Below, one piece after another: positions 18,383 to 27,734 of a stretch of DNA of 64,000 nt. The number at the start of each line of letters is the position of its first letter. Within the stretch, counting starts at the first letter, position 1. This stretch comes from Candidatus Halocynthiibacter alkanivorans (GTDB lineage Bacteria > Pseudomonadota > Alphaproteobacteria > Rhodobacterales > Rhodobacteraceae). The translations under genes and the position numbers were made by a program. The stretch covers positions 1 to 64,000 of the forward strand of contig NZ_QOLB01000141.1 of NCBI RefSeq assembly GCF_003333265.1, in the 5' to 3' direction. The notes beneath the pieces were generated by a model, which was not told where the DNA came from, did not search any database, and was given only the letters and a program-made list of their open reading frames with translations.

Positions 18383-19801
18383 ATGAGTACAATTTGGCCG
18401 CCAGATATGTCCCAGGCCTCCGGGGCGAAGTACAGTTACTTGCTGGATGCGTTGCGGCGCGCGGTGGAGGGCGATGTGTTGTCCGAAGGCGAAAAGCTGC
18501 CGCCCGTGCGTGAGCTGGCCTGGACGCTGAAAATCACCCCGGGCACTGTGGCGCGCGCTTATCGCGAAGCGGTAGAGCAGGGCCTGCTTGAAGCGGCGGT
18601 CGGGCGCGGCACCTTTGTTGCACCGCGTGCGGTTCTGTCAGCGCCCGTCGAAGTCCGCGCGATTAGCGAGGCGAACGACGAGGTGGTCAGCGAGGTGATC
18701 AGCGACATCGTGGATTTAAAAGGCAGCCGGGTGCCGGACACCGGGCAGGGGGCCCGTATTGCGACCTTGCTTGCGGACCTGGGCAAGACCATGAGTCCGG
18801 ACAGGATGATCAACTATTCTTTGCGCAAGGACAGTAAGAACCTGCGGCATCTGGTCACCGAATGGGTGGGCGAAGATCATGTCGGTCGGATGGATGATGA
18901 AGATGTGATCCTGTCGCACGGCGCGCAGAACGGCACACTTCTGGCGCTGCAGACCCTGCTGGAAGGGGAGCGGCCGGTGATCCTGGCAGAACCTCTCGCA
19001 TACACCGGTGTGCGCCATGTGGCCCGGCTGTTGCGTGCGGAGCTGCACGGGGTCGAAATGGACGCCGAAGGCATTGTCCCTGCCGCGTTGGAGATGGCCT
19101 GCAAGAGGACCGGCGCGCGGGTGCTGCTGACGTCTGCGGAAGTGCACAGCCCGACAACGATCCGTACCAGCCATCAGCGCAAACAAGAGATTGTCGACGT
19201 GGCGCGCCGTTATCAGCTCCATATTATTGAAGATGATTGCCACCGTATTCAGAGCCATGAAATCCCGGCCTACCGCGCCCTTTATCCAAAACGGTCGTGG
19301 TATGTGTCCTCGCTGTCAAAAACCGTCAGCGCCGCGTTGCGCTTTGGCTACGTCATCTGTCCGTACGGGTTCTCCGCCAAAGCGCTGCAAGTGGCGCAAG
19401 GATCATTCTACGCGCTGCCCGGCCCGATGCTCGCGCTGGTCGAAGCGGTGTTTACCAGCGGCACGGCGGAGCGCAGCCGCGCGGCGGTGGCCAGGCTGAC
19501 TGAGGAGCGTGTTCAGCATGCGGTGAATATGCTGGGGCGCTGGGATATCTCCTGGGCCCCGGGCGCGCCGTTTATCTGGCTGCGCCTCCCACCCGGCTGG
19601 CGCAACAGCCGCTTTGCCCTGGCCTGTGAGGCCGGCGGCGTGCGGATCAGGACGGCCGATGAATTCACCCTGCCCAATGGCCACGCCCCCCACGCGGTGC
19701 GTCTGGCGGTAAATCCGGGCATTCCCGCGGCTGATTTTCAGGAGGCCATGCGGATGATCGACAGTTTATTGGCCAATCCGCCACGTGGCATGGACAGTTA
19801 G
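18383..19801 (+). CDS. MocR/PdxR-type GntR regulator with aminotransferase domain
   Basis: 472 residues. An N-terminal GntR winged HTH (about 15-82; LPPVRELAWTLKITPGTVARAYREA) joins a fold-type I PLP aminotransferase domain. The PLP-binding Lys is probably Lys313 in SSLSKTVSAALRFGY, and EDDCHRIQ provides the cofactor-contacting region. MocR regulators sense PLP, amino acids or GABA-like ligands. The ligand here is unknown. The gene diverges from the DUF1127 gene. Confidence 0.93.
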   Translation: MSTIWPPDMSQASGAKYSYLLDALRRAVEGDVLSEGEKLPPVRELAWTLKITPGTVARAYREAVEQGLLEAAVGRGTFVAPRAVLSAPVEVRAISEANDEVVSEVISDIVDLKGSRVPDTGQGARIATLLADLGKTMSPDRMINYSLRKDSKNLRHLVTEWVGEDHVGRMDDEDVILSHGAQNGTLLALQTLLEGERPVILAEPLAYTGVRHVARLLRAELHGVEMDAEGIVPAALEMACKRTGARVLLTSAEVHSPTTIRTSHQRKQEIVDVARRYQLHIIEDDCHRIQSHEIPAYRALYPKRSWYVSSLSKTVSAALRFGYVICPYGFSAKALQVAQGSFYALPGPMLALVEAVFTSGTAERSRAAVARLTEERVQHAVNMLGRWDISWAPGAPFIWLRLPPGWRNSRFALACEAGGVRIRTADEFTLPNGHAPHAVRLAVNPGIPAADFQEAMRMIDSLLANPPRGMDS

Positions 19802-20586
19802 CGCCCGAACCCAATCAATCTGTTGAAAACAGTTAGCAACGTTGAGTCTGTTTGTGGAAACACACAGCAGGTGGAACAGGAAGAACGAGTTTGCTTGTCT
19901 GACCGGGCCTGGGCGGTGATTGAACCACTGCGTCCTCAATGCCAGCCCGGTGCACGTCGGTTTTGATCAGGGTGACACGCTCTGCGTTGCTCCGGCTTTG
20001 CCGTCACAACCGCCAGCGAGGGCGCGCGCAGGCGTTGCTGCGCCTTGCACCAGGCACGGCACAAAGCGCAGCGCCTTGTAACAGATAATACCGACGACCC
20101 CGTTTGGTGCTGTTGCAACGGTGGCCTGGCCACACCCGTCGGGTCGCGGCAGGCCATTGGGTGTGCTGCTCGCGAAGACCGCAGGCGCTGACCAGCAGTT
20201 TGGCTGTCTTAAAGTGGTTCGTCGTTTTACAGCGCCGGTCGCCGCAGCGCCTGGTGAGCCTGCCTTGCAACCGCCTGTGAACTGGCCAGCCCTCAGTTGC
20301 GAGAGCTGTGCGTGCCCGGTTTCGCTCCCCGTCATTGTGGCAGATGGAGCCAGACTGTCGCGCATCATTTCACCAGAAAGGGTTCGGCCCCTGACACCGG
20401 CCCCACAAGTTTAGCAGCGGATTAAGGTGTAACGGGCAAACGGCACTACGCCGCGGCGTTGACCGCCTTCGGCAAGTATTCACCGATAAACAGATTGTGA
20501 GTTGAGATTTCAGCGGCCATAGAGTTTTTTGCGCAAAACCCGCGGCTTCGCCGGGGAAACAGGCGTAAAACAGGAGAATACGGATC
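19802..20586. other. 785-bp gene-poor region
   Basis: No convincing gene is seen. It contains a short transposase-like remnant at 19883-19966 and otherwise frames that lack recognisable motifs and typical starts. It ends just before the ferric-reductase-like gene. The mixed content suggests decayed mobile DNA, but only the first part is supported. Confidence 0.5.
19883..19966 (+). pseudogene. IS5-family transposase N-terminal remnant
   Basis: The frame encodes LSDRAWAVIEPLRPQCQPG followed by ARR and a stop, matching the start of IS5/IS427-type transposases (usually LTDAQWAVIEPLLP). Only about 28 codons remain; the DDE domain is absent. Confidence 0.45.
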
Positions 20587-21300
20587 ATGAGTACAGCAGC
20601 CGTCAAGCGTTGGGCTTTCGTGGATGACTGGAGGTTCCGCCACCTGGCGTCGCTGATGCTGGCGGGTGTATTGATCTGGAGCTTTGCCGCCCTCCGGCAG
20701 GACTGGTCGGCGATGCACCGCTGGAACCGGGCCTTTGGTGACGCGTCGCTGGTTCTGGTGGCGCTGACGATGGCGTTGGGTCCGGTGTCGCGGCTGTGGC
20801 GGCCGGCAGTGCGTCGCCTGTCCTGGCGGCGCGAACTGGGGATCTGGGGTTTTGTCGCCGCGCTCGTCCATGTGGGCATTATTCTGTTCGGCTGGGTGCA
20901 GCTGGATTTGATGCGCCTGTTCGGCTTTGAATTCCATCCTGGCGTCGGCTCATATGTTATGTTTGACAAAGGTTTCGGGCTTGGCAACGTGATTGGTCTC
21001 CTCGCGCTGCTCTACGGCCTGGTGCTGAGCCTGACCTCGAATGACATGTCGCAGCGCTGGATGGGAATGTCGGTGTGGAAATATCTGCAACAGGGCGCCT
21101 ATATTCTCTGGGCGCTGATTGTGGCGCATACGTTCTATTTCCTGTTCATGCATTTTCTCGACTTCCACCGCTCCGTGCCGGAACCCAATACACTGCAATG
21201 GCCCTTTGTCGTGCTGGTCGCGCTGGTCTTTGTTTTGCAAAGTGTGGCCTCGCTCAGGACCTGGCGTCTGCGCTTGCGGCGTGATGCGGCGGCCCGTTAG
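20587..21300 (+). CDS. Ferric reductase-like transmembrane protein (MsrQ-like)
   Basis: 237 residues with about six membrane segments and histidines inside them (ALVHVGIIL, LIVAHTFYFLFMHFLDFHR) suited to binding b-type heme. This matches the ferric-reductase-like domain found in MsrQ, which feeds electrons to the periplasmic methionine sulfoxide reductase MsrP. No msrP is present in the window, so the partner is unknown and the MsrQ name is not assigned. Confidence 0.8.
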   Translation: MSTAAVKRWAFVDDWRFRHLASLMLAGVLIWSFAALRQDWSAMHRWNRAFGDASLVLVALTMALGPVSRLWRPAVRRLSWRRELGIWGFVAALVHVGIILFGWVQLDLMRLFGFEFHPGVGSYVMFDKGFGLGNVIGLLALLYGLVLSLTSNDMSQRWMGMSVWKYLQQGAYILWALIVAHTFYFLFMHFLDFHRSVPEPNTLQWPFVVLVALVFVLQSVASLRTWRLRLRRDAAAR

Positions 21301-21324
21301 GTGCGAAATCGTTCATTTTTTGGG

Positions 21325-21345
21325 GTAAAATAATACCTATTTTAC
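21325..21345. repeat. Inverted repeat in the rplM upstream region
   Basis: GTAAAATA (21325-21332) and TATTTTAC (21338-21345) are perfect complements around a 5-base loop. It is AT-rich and located about 105 nt before rplM, just after the previous gene. It could be an operator or a weak hairpin. Confidence 0.5.
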
Positions 21346-21385
21346 AACCCATTGTTTTTGCTAAACTTTTCCGAGACTAAGGTGC

Positions 21386-21413
21386 TTGACTGTAATTCTG
21401 TATCGCTTAAAAC
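21386..21413 (+). promoter_or_regulatory. Candidate sigma-70 promoter for rplM-rpsI
   Basis: TTGACT (21386-21391), a 16-base spacer, then TAAAAC (21408-21413), 38 nt before the rplM start. Confidence 0.4.
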
Positions 21414-21450
21414 ACCCAAATCCGAATTCCCCATCTTAAGGGTACGACCA

Positions 21451-21912
21451 ATGAAAACTTTTTCCGCTACTCCTGCGGACATCGACAAGAAATGGATCCT
21501 GATCGACGCTGAAGGCGTTGTTCTGGGTCGTCTTGCTTCGATTGTCGCCATGCGTCTGCGTGGCAAACACAAGCCTTCTTTCACCCCGTCGCAAGACATG
21601 GGTGACAATGTCATCATCATCAACGCTGAAAAAGTGCAGTTGACCGGCAAGAAGCGCACCGACAAAATCCACTACTGGCACACCGGCTACCCGGGCGGCA
21701 TCAAGTCCCGCACTGCGGGTCAGATCCTTGAGGGCAAATTCCCTGAGCGTCTGCTGACCAAAGCCATCCAGCGCATGCTGCCAGGCGGCAAACTGAGCCG
21801 TCAGCAGATGACAAATCTGCGTGTCTATGTGGGTGCAGAGCATCCCCATGAGGCTCAGGCGCCTGAAGTGCTGGACGTTAAGTCCATGAACAAGAAAAAC
21901 ACCCGGAGCTGA
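21451..21912 (+). CDS. rplM: 50S ribosomal protein L13
   Basis: 153 residues from ATG 21451 ([15 protein letters not shown]), the usual alphaproteobacterial length and start. Conserved [27 protein letters not shown] and [18 protein letters not shown] are present. An early assembly protein of the large subunit. It is followed by rpsI after two bases. Confidence 0.98.
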   Translation: MKTFSATPADIDKKWILIDAEGVVLGRLASIVAMRLRGKHKPSFTPSQDMGDNVIIINAEKVQLTGKKRTDKIHYWHTGYPGGIKSRTAGQILEGKFPERLLTKAIQRMLPGGKLSRQQMTNLRVYVGAEHPHEAQAPEVLDVKSMNKKNTRS

Positions 21913-21914
21913 TC

Positions 21915-22406
21915 ATGGTTGATGAAATCAAATCCCTCGACGACCTGACTGCTGTTGCAGGTGTTGAAGCTGTTGCCGCCGTTGAGTTGGCTGTACTGCC
22001 CGAGCCCACACGTGACGCGCTTGGCCGTGCCTACGCCACCGGCAAACGTAAGGATGCGGTTGCCCGCGTCTGGATCAAACCCGGTTCCGGCAAAGTCACT
22101 GTAAACGGCAAAGAACAGAACACCTATTTTGCCCGCCCCGTTCTGCAGATGATCCTGGCTCAGCCGTTCTCTGTTGCTGGCGTTGTCGGTGAATTCGACG
22201 TTGTTGCGACCGTTAAAGGCGGTGGTCTTTCTGGTCAGGCCGGTGCGGTTAAGCACGGCATTTCCAAAGCGCTGCAGCTGTACAACCCCAGCCTGCGTGC
22301 CGCTCTGAAAGCCGCTGGCTTCCTGACACGTGACTCGCGTGTTGTTGAGCGTAAGAAATACGGCAAGCGCAAAGCGCGTCGTTCGTTCCAGTTCTCCAAG
22401 CGTTAA
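21915..22406 (+). CDS. rpsI: 30S ribosomal protein S9
   Basis: 163 residues. A 38-residue N-terminal extension rich in Ala/Val/Glu precedes the S9 core, which starts at [15 protein letters not shown] and ends with the conserved SFQFSKR tail that reaches the P-site tRNA. Such N-terminal extensions are common in alphaproteobacteria. Operon with rplM. Confidence 0.98.
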   Translation: MVDEIKSLDDLTAVAGVEAVAAVELAVLPEPTRDALGRAYATGKRKDAVARVWIKPGSGKVTVNGKEQNTYFARPVLQMILAQPFSVAGVVGEFDVVATVKGGGLSGQAGAVKHGISKALQLYNPSLRAALKAAGFLTRDSRVVERKKYGKRKARRSFQFSKR

Positions 22407-22435
22407 GCTTCAGAACCTTACGACTACGATTTTGG

Positions 22436-22466
22436 AAGAGCCCGCAAATTGCGGGCTCTTTTTTTT
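22436..22466 (+). terminator. Rho-independent terminator after rpsI
   Basis: AAGAGCCCGCAA (22436-22447) pairs with TTGCGGGCTCTT (22449-22460), followed by six more T. The closest complements leave one base, so the inner pairs open to form the loop. Very strong. Confidence 0.9.
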
Positions 22467-22485
22467 GGCTGCCTGGGCGTGGCGC

Positions 22486-22515
22486 AAAAAAAAGGCGCCG
22501 CTGCAAAGCGACGCC
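22486..22515 (-). terminator. Rho-independent terminator serving the minus-strand tetR gene
   Basis: On the minus strand GGCG-t-CGCT pairs with AGCG-g-CGCC around TTGC, followed by eight T (complement of 22486-22493). It lies about 195 nt beyond the tetR-type gene, leaving a long 3' untranslated region with no gene seen. Confidence 0.65.
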
Positions 22516-22709
22516 GTGTTTGGCCAAGGCCGTTCCTGCGGCCAGATCAACTCTGCGCAATGTTGGGCGTGTCCTCTGGCCGTCAATAGCCGCCGGGGAA
22601 ACGCCGCACTGTTCCGGGCCGGATTTTCTGATGCCGGGTCTTCGTCGTGAACATCTGAGCGACGCGGCTGCAATACGGTATACTTTTGCCGGGCGGGTGC
22701 GCCCGGGCG

Positions 22710-23330
22710 CTATTTGTCAGGCGCGATCAGCCCAAGGCCGCGCAAATAAATACCGATCCCTGTTTCTAACAGGTCTTCCGGCGGAAACGGGCTTTTGGTG
22801 CCGGGAGAGCCGCGGGCGAACAGTTCGACCACGCCGTGGCTCATCGCCCAGACATGAGCGGAAAACATCGCCGCCGGCGGCCGTTTGTCGGCCGGGATAT
22901 GTTGCGACAACTCCCGCGCGGCTTTTTCCAGCACATCCTGGGCGCGTTGGGCAATATGGGCCAGTTCAGGCGAGCGGTTGATGGAAATGCCGCTCTCAAA
23001 CATCGCGATATAATGCCCCGGATAGCGCCGCGCAAAGGCCAGATAGGCCCGGCCCGTAGCTTCGAATGAGGCCAGTGCCGACGGCTGCCCGGTTTCAAAG
23101 GCGTATTCCATCAGGTCGCAGAAGATCTCATAGCCCTGACGCGCGATCTCCGCGATCAGATCTTCCCGGCCGGCAAAATGGCGATAGACCGCCGCCGGGG
23201 TGACGCCGGCGGATTTGGCGGCCTCGGACAGGGTAAATCCCGTGGGGCCTTTATCTTCAATCAGCCCAAGCGCCGCTTCAATCAGCGCTTGTTTCAGGTT
23301 GCCGTGATGATATCCGCGTTTTTTAGTCAT
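22710..23330 (-). CDS. TetR-family transcriptional regulator
   Basis: 206 residues. TetR HTH at about 10-57 (FTLSEAAKSAGVTPAAVYRHFAGR) and a helical ligand domain with the WHG-type pattern (ARRYPGHYIAMFESG, MFSAHVWAMSHGVVELF). It is a repressor with an unknown, probably hydrophobic, ligand. The nearest upstream candidate operator is at 23389-23436, which suggests autoregulation. A target gene is not evident. Confidence 0.9.
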   Translation of the reverse strand: MTKKRGYHHGNLKQALIEAALGLIEDKGPTGFTLSEAAKSAGVTPAAVYRHFAGREDLIAEIARQGYEIFCDLMEYAFETGQPSALASFEATGRAYLAFARRYPGHYIAMFESGISINRSPELAHIAQRAQDVLEKAARELSQHIPADKRPPAAMFSAHVWAMSHGVVELFARGSPGTKSPFPPEDLLETGIGIYLRGLGLIAPDK

Positions 23331-23640
23331 TATCTTGGTCCGCTCCAGCGGGGCAGTGTTGAACAGTCAGGCAAGCCGCCTGCTGTGAATGTAATTATAG
23401 CCGTCTCTTCTTTACAGATGTAACGTAAAATTACATTCGGAAACAACTTTAAATCAGGCCATCAATGGTTTGATTTTGCCCGGTTTAATCATATCAGCCC
23501 CTTAATCCCCTTCGATATCCTCCAGCGCGTCGGCACAGTGCCGCTCAGGGACGTGGCGCTTTGCGCTGCACCAAAAAGCTCTCCTTCGGTCTGAACTCGT
23601 GATCCACGCCAGCCCCGCAGGGCCTGATTACAGGCGGTTG
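23331..23640. other. 310-bp intergenic region upstream of tetR-type gene
   Basis: It holds the candidate operator described separately and otherwise non-coding sequence following the alpha/beta hydrolase gene. No RNA gene or ORF was recognised. Confidence 0.5.
23389..23436. promoter_or_regulatory. Candidate TetR operator
   Basis: ATGTAA (23418-23423) and TTACAT (23431-23436) form an inverted repeat with a 7-base spacer, and a related half-site ATGTAATTAT begins at 23389. Located 59-106 nt upstream of the tetR-type start. This style resembles operators of FabR/AcrR-type repressors. Confidence 0.4.
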
Positions 23641-24612
23641 TCAGCTGCCGCGGTGTGTGGGTTCGGGCGGGCTTTGGCGTAACCCGGCCCGGTTGGTTGC
23701 GCGTTCTGCCGCCGCAACCACTTCCGAAACGGCGCTGTGATGGGGCATATGGCCGATGCCTTTCAGAACAGTGAGGCTGGCACTGCTGACCTCAGATTCA
23801 AACCGCTGTGCATGGATCGACAGGCCAACAGCCGGGTCCGCATCACCATGGACAATCTCGACCGGAATTATGATTTCATTGTAGCGTTGAGACAGTGCGG
23901 TGATGTCGTGTAACAACTGGGCGCGCTGACGGGCATTGGCACGCAAGGTCTTGCGCCGCAACGTCATGCCAGGGCCAAAATGTTCGGCATATCCATGCGG
24001 GGCGGTCTGGGGCGCAAATACCGAATTCACCTCCCGTACAAGCCGCTCTGCCGGTACAAAAGCACTGAGCAGCGGCACCAGAATCGCCTGACCAACGGGA
24101 TGGGCGGTCAGTCGGTAAAACATGCTGAGGCCGGTGACCCAGGGATGGGACGGGGTCGAAACGGTCACCAGTGCCGACAGGCTGTCCGGCGCTTCCACGG
24201 CCCAGGCCAGTGCCACCGCGCCGCCATAGCTCTGGCCCAGGACCACGGGCATATCGGCGCCAAAATGTGCCGCAGTTTTGCGGATCAGCGCCGCCTGGCG
24301 TGAAATTGTATCAGTGCCGGGGGCCGCATCAGACCAGCCAAGCCCGGGGCGGTCCACCGCGATCACCCTCCAGGACCTGGACAGTTCTGCCATCAGCCCG
24401 AAATTGAAATCGCGCAGCGATCCGGAAGAGCCATGGATCAGCACCAGGTCCGGACCGCTGCCCTGGATCTGGGCATGCATGCGCACCCCGTCAACGGTGA
24501 CAATCTCGCCCGTGGGCGGATAAGCCGCTTCGGCAGTGCGTTCCCTGACCGTGGCGCGCCAGCTGGTGGTCAGTACAAATACGATCAGAAAGACAAAGGT
24601 GCTAAGTACCAA
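23641..24612 (-). CDS. Alpha/beta hydrolase, membrane-anchored
   Basis: 323 residues. A hydrophobic N-terminus (about 2-17) suggests a membrane anchor or uncleaved signal. The hydrolase fold shows [10 protein letters not shown] (oxyanion region), the nucleophile Ser128 in [19 protein letters not shown] (acid) and the catalytic His in KGIGHMPHH. The start is a TTG that overlaps the end of metA by 11 nt, so translation may be coupled; no ATG gives the anchor. Substrate unknown. Confidence 0.85.
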   Translation of the reverse strand: MVLSTFVFLIVFVLTTSWRATVRERTAEAAYPPTGEIVTVDGVRMHAQIQGSGPDLVLIHGSSGSLRDFNFGLMAELSRSWRVIAVDRPGLGWSDAAPGTDTISRQAALIRKTAAHFGADMPVVLGQSYGGAVALAWAVEAPDSLSALVTVSTPSHPWVTGLSMFYRLTAHPVGQAILVPLLSAFVPAERLVREVNSVFAPQTAPHGYAEHFGPGMTLRRKTLRANARQRAQLLHDITALSQRYNEIIIPVEIVHGDADPAVGLSIHAQRFESEVSSASLTVLKGIGHMPHHSAVSEVVAAAERATNRAGLRQSPPEPTHRGS

Positions 24613-25519
24613 TTTTGCTTATCTCATAGGATGTTGTCTGATAGATATCATTTATCCAGTTGCCATAAAGCAGATGGGCATGGCTGCGCCAGCGGTTCAG
24701 CGGCGTGGTGGCAGGATCGTCACCGGGATAATAGTTGACCGGCACATTGATCTCTTTGCCTGCTTCAATATCGCGGTCATATTCTTCTTTCAGTGTGCCA
24801 CTGTCATATTCAAAGTGGTTGAAGATATAGAGCGCCCGGTGATCAGGGTCCTGGATCAGCGCCGGGCCGACCTCATCAGAGCCCAACAGGGTGATCAGTT
24901 CGGGACAATCGTCAATTTCATGCTGCTTCATTTCAGTCCAGCGGCTGACCGGGATCACGCAGTCGTCTGAAAATCCACGCAGATAGGGCGACGCCGGTGC
25001 CAGGTTGTGATGGCGGAAACAGCCAAAGGCCTTGGCCTCCAGCATATGTTTGTCGACCTCGTGGAAATGGTGGATCATCGCCATGCCACCCCAGCACACG
25101 CCCATCGTCGAATGCACATGGGTCTGGGTCCAGTTGAAAATGTCGCGCAGCTCGTCCCAATAGGTCACGTCTTCAAAATCAAGATGTTCGATCGGGGCGC
25201 CGGTGATGATCAACCCGTCGAATTTCTCGTCGCGCACCTCATCAAAGGAGCGGTAAAACGTGCTCATATGTTCGGCGGCGGTGTTTTTGGTCTGATGCGA
25301 GGTCATCCGGATCAGCGTCAGCTCGATCTGCAGCGGCGTGGCACCGATCAGGCGGGCGAACTGGTTCTCGGTCTGGATCTTTTTTGGCATCAGGTTCAAC
25401 AGCCCGATGCGCAACGGCCGGATGTCCTGATTGGCCGCACGCCCTTCGCCCATAACCATAACGCCCTCGTTCTCTAGAACGCTGTAGGCGGGCAGGGATG
25501 ACGGCAGGGTGATAGGCAT
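24602..25519 (-). CDS. metA: Homoserine O-acyltransferase MetA (predicted acetyl-CoA type)
   Basis: 305 residues of the MetA (glutamine-amidotransferase-like) family. The catalytic Cys142 lies in [10 protein letters not shown], with His235 and Glu237 in FNHFEYD. Residue 111, in [13 protein letters not shown], is Glu. In characterised MetA enzymes Glu at 111 goes with acetyl-CoA use and Gly (as in E. coli) with succinyl-CoA, so homoserine O-acetyltransferase is predicted. It activates homoserine for methionine synthesis. It lies 34 bp downstream of a P-loop ATPase gene and overlaps the hydrolase start. Confidence 0.95.
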   Translation of the reverse strand: MPITLPSSLPAYSVLENEGVMVMGEGRAANQDIRPLRIGLLNLMPKKIQTENQFARLIGATPLQIELTLIRMTSHQTKNTAAEHMSTFYRSFDEVRDEKFDGLIITGAPIEHLDFEDVTYWDELRDIFNWTQTHVHSTMGVCWGGMAMIHHFHEVDKHMLEAKAFGCFRHHNLAPASPYLRGFSDDCVIPVSRWTEMKQHEIDDCPELITLLGSDEVGPALIQDPDHRALYIFNHFEYDSGTLKEEYDRDIEAGKEINVPVNYYPGDDPATTPLNRWRSHAHLLYGNWINDIYQTTSYEISKIGT

Positions 25520-25553
25520 TTTTGTGTCCTCAGTTGGATTATGTCAGATAGGA

Positions 25554-26429
25554 TCAGTTGGTTGCGGTCTCAAGGGCGTCTGCGATCAGCGCATCAAAAT
25601 CAGCAGTGGTCCGGACCTGGGCGACGTCTTCGGCCGTAACGGTAACGCCCCAGTTCTGCGCCATTTTTTCATAAAGCGGCTGGCGGTACTTCAGGGCGCG
25701 CGCAAAGGCCTGGCGCACGAAATCATCTGGATTAACTTCGTGCTCTTCAACGTTGTTTTCCTTCAGGTATTCCGCCCAGATTTTGCGTAGGAATTCAGGC
25801 TGATAATACATCGGTTTGGGCGCCATGCGGAAGCGGCGGTTCAGCTCTTCCGCATGGGCGTCAGACCCTTTGATCCACACCATCAGCGTGTTTTGCGACA
25901 GGCTGGTCAGCACCGGATCATTGATGTCTTCGGGATCCACCACTTCGCAGATCGAACCACCGGTGTCGCAGATGAAATGGTCATAGCCATACAGCGTGCG
26001 CGCACGTTCAATGAAATTCGCCCCGTCCAGCAGTGCAGCACGTTCCGCCAGTTGGTGTTGCTGCTGGCGCTTCATATAATCGTCAAACGGCAGCCCGCCC
26101 AGCTCCGGATTGCCCGGTTTGCCCAGGTAGGTCGAGAGCGGCGCCAGATTGTTAAAAGTGATGTTGGAGGCGATATAAACGCTGTCGGTGCGCAAAAGCT
26201 CTGCCAGAAGCGGGCTTTTCATCGCTTCGCGTTTGAAGTTGTCGGCGATATGTTCGCCCATATACCTTGTGCCGATCCGGTAATCGACCGAGTAGTGAAA
26301 CCAGTCGCCCGCATCGCGCAGAATATTGGCCAGATGGGTTTTCCCCAGACCGGACATGCCAAACAGCAAAACGCGTTTTTGTTTGGCCTGCAGCCAGTCC
26401 TGTGCCGAATTATAGATCATGCCTGCCAT
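25554..26429 (-). CDS. Conserved P-loop ATPase upstream of metA
   Basis: 291 residues. Walker A is GMSGLGKT (24-31); HFICDTGGSICEV (about 153-165) may be the Walker B/sensor region. The rest is helical and acidic. Beyond nucleotide binding I cannot assign a function. It sits directly before metA with a 34-bp gap on the same strand, probably in the same transcript. Confidence 0.8.
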   Translation of the reverse strand: MAGMIYNSAQDWLQAKQKRVLLFGMSGLGKTHLANILRDAGDWFHYSVDYRIGTRYMGEHIADNFKREAMKSPLLAELLRTDSVYIASNITFNNLAPLSTYLGKPGNPELGGLPFDDYMKRQQQHQLAERAALLDGANFIERARTLYGYDHFICDTGGSICEVVDPEDINDPVLTSLSQNTLMVWIKGSDAHAEELNRRFRMAPKPMYYQPEFLRKIWAEYLKENNVEEHEVNPDDFVRQAFARALKYRQPLYEKMAQNWGVTVTAEDVAQVRTTADFDALIADALETATN

Positions 26430-26505
26430 CCCGTGTTCTTGCCAAAGCTTGGTAGCGGCTCTTTGGGGGGAAGGTCAATCACGTGCGCGCCAATTCCGCC
26501 CCCGC

Positions 26506-26537
26506 AACAAAAAACCCCGCCCGGGATGGGGCGGGGT
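26506..26537 (-). terminator. Rho-independent terminator after the FadL-type gene
   Basis: On the minus strand ACCCCGCC pairs with GGCGGGGT (26514-26521 and 26530-26537 on the plus strand), followed by a T-rich run (complement of 26507-26514). Confidence 0.8.
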
Positions 26538-26559
26538 CTGCCGTCAGATCCGGGTGGGA

Positions 26560-27672
26560 TCAGAGTGTATAGCCGATCTTAAAGCCAATACCCAGGCCGG
26601 TGTTGTCTTCAAAGTTGGACGCAGCATTTATATCGTTCAGCGTAGTGTCTGCCTCACCAATCCAGGAGTAGCTGATGCCACCGCTGACTTTGACATTGCC
26701 GTTTGTATAGCTGCCACCGAGCCCCACCGACAAACGCCCATCTGTTGGCCCGAGATTGGAAGTGAAGCCACCTAACGTTTCTTCATAGTCTACCGTGACT
26801 GCACCCGACCACATTTCAGAGAACTTGCGACCAAGGCCAATGGAGTATGTGACAGTGTCGTCGTCATATGAAACCAGGCTATTTCCACTGGTCAGCAGAC
26901 CATAGTCGGCAGGTGAGATGTCGAAATCGGACCAATCTACCCAACGCACCGAACCAAAAAGGAGCGTATCAGCCGCGATTCCAGACTGAACTTCTAGATT
27001 GACAGACTGGGGAGTCGATACTTCTGTTGTTGACGCACGGGTTCCAAATGTATCGCTAGTTTCCGAAGTATCGAATGCGTGGTCAATTGCCGAATTATAT
27101 GTCAGAGCAACACGAAGTGCGATATCGGGCTTTTCGTACGCAGCACCAAGTACGTAGCCGACACCAGAATCTTTTTCTCCCGTCACGGCATAGTTGTCTA
27201 CAAACGGAATCGAAGCAACTGCGTCCATCGATTGATACCGAAGCCCACCGTATACACTGGCATATTCCGAACTGGTGTATTTCAGTAAGGCTGTGATTGC
27301 CGTGGTATTCAGCACTGCCGTCGAATTGACTGCAAAATAGAATGGATCATCAGCATCACCATAGTTGACGTCTGCCCCGAATGGCTGATCAAAAATCACG
27401 GCAGCGGACAGCCGGTCGCTGATCTGTATTTTCATTGCCGCGCCGGCTTTGGTGTAAGTTTCGGCCATATCGCCTGAGCTTGCGCCGGAAAAACCACTAA
27501 ATACGGTGCTGGTTCCTGAAACGTCCGGAGACACCGATGCGAAAGAAAACTCCGCATAATTGCCTTCTTCAAATAGCACGCCAACCGATTGCGTGGTGCG
27601 TTCAATCCCGCCCGCATAAGCGCCTGTTGCGCCAACGGCCAATGCGGCTGCCGCCGTCAATACCTTTTTCAT
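26560..27672 (-). CDS. FadL/OmpP1-family outer-membrane protein
   Basis: 370 residues. Signal peptide MKKVLTAAAALAVGATGAYA, then beta-barrel strands rich in alternating hydrophobic and aromatic residues (YGGLRYQSM, TYSIGLGRKF, SWIGEAD) ending in GYTL. FadL proteins move hydrophobic compounds such as fatty acids or aromatics across the outer membrane. It is less GC-rich than its neighbours. The upstream region contains a 24-nt tandem duplication. Confidence 0.85.
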   Translation of the reverse strand: MKKVLTAAAALAVGATGAYAGGIERTTQSVGVLFEEGNYAEFSFASVSPDVSGTSTVFSGFSGASSGDMAETYTKAGAAMKIQISDRLSAAVIFDQPFGADVNYGDADDPFYFAVNSTAVLNTTAITALLKYTSSEYASVYGGLRYQSMDAVASIPFVDNYAVTGEKDSGVGYVLGAAYEKPDIALRVALTYNSAIDHAFDTSETSDTFGTRASTTEVSTPQSVNLEVQSGIAADTLLFGSVRWVDWSDFDISPADYGLLTSGNSLVSYDDDTVTYSIGLGRKFSEMWSGAVTVDYEETLGGFTSNLGPTDGRLSVGLGGSYTNGNVKVSGGISYSWIGEADTTLNDINAASNFEDNTGLGIGFKIGYTL

Positions 27673-27734
27673 ATGTCACATCCCTGTTGACTATTATTAT
27701 TTTATTAACTCACGCTACGGTGTGGTTTTTTGCC

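Noticed and set aside
19967-20586. Longer transposase in the gene-poor region
   Set aside because: Translations on both strands gave no DDE motif or other transposase signature beyond the short N-terminal remnant.
25520-25553. SAM-II riboswitch in front of metA
   Set aside because: The gap upstream of metA is only 34 bp and shows no such element; the region before the ATPase gene did not match either.
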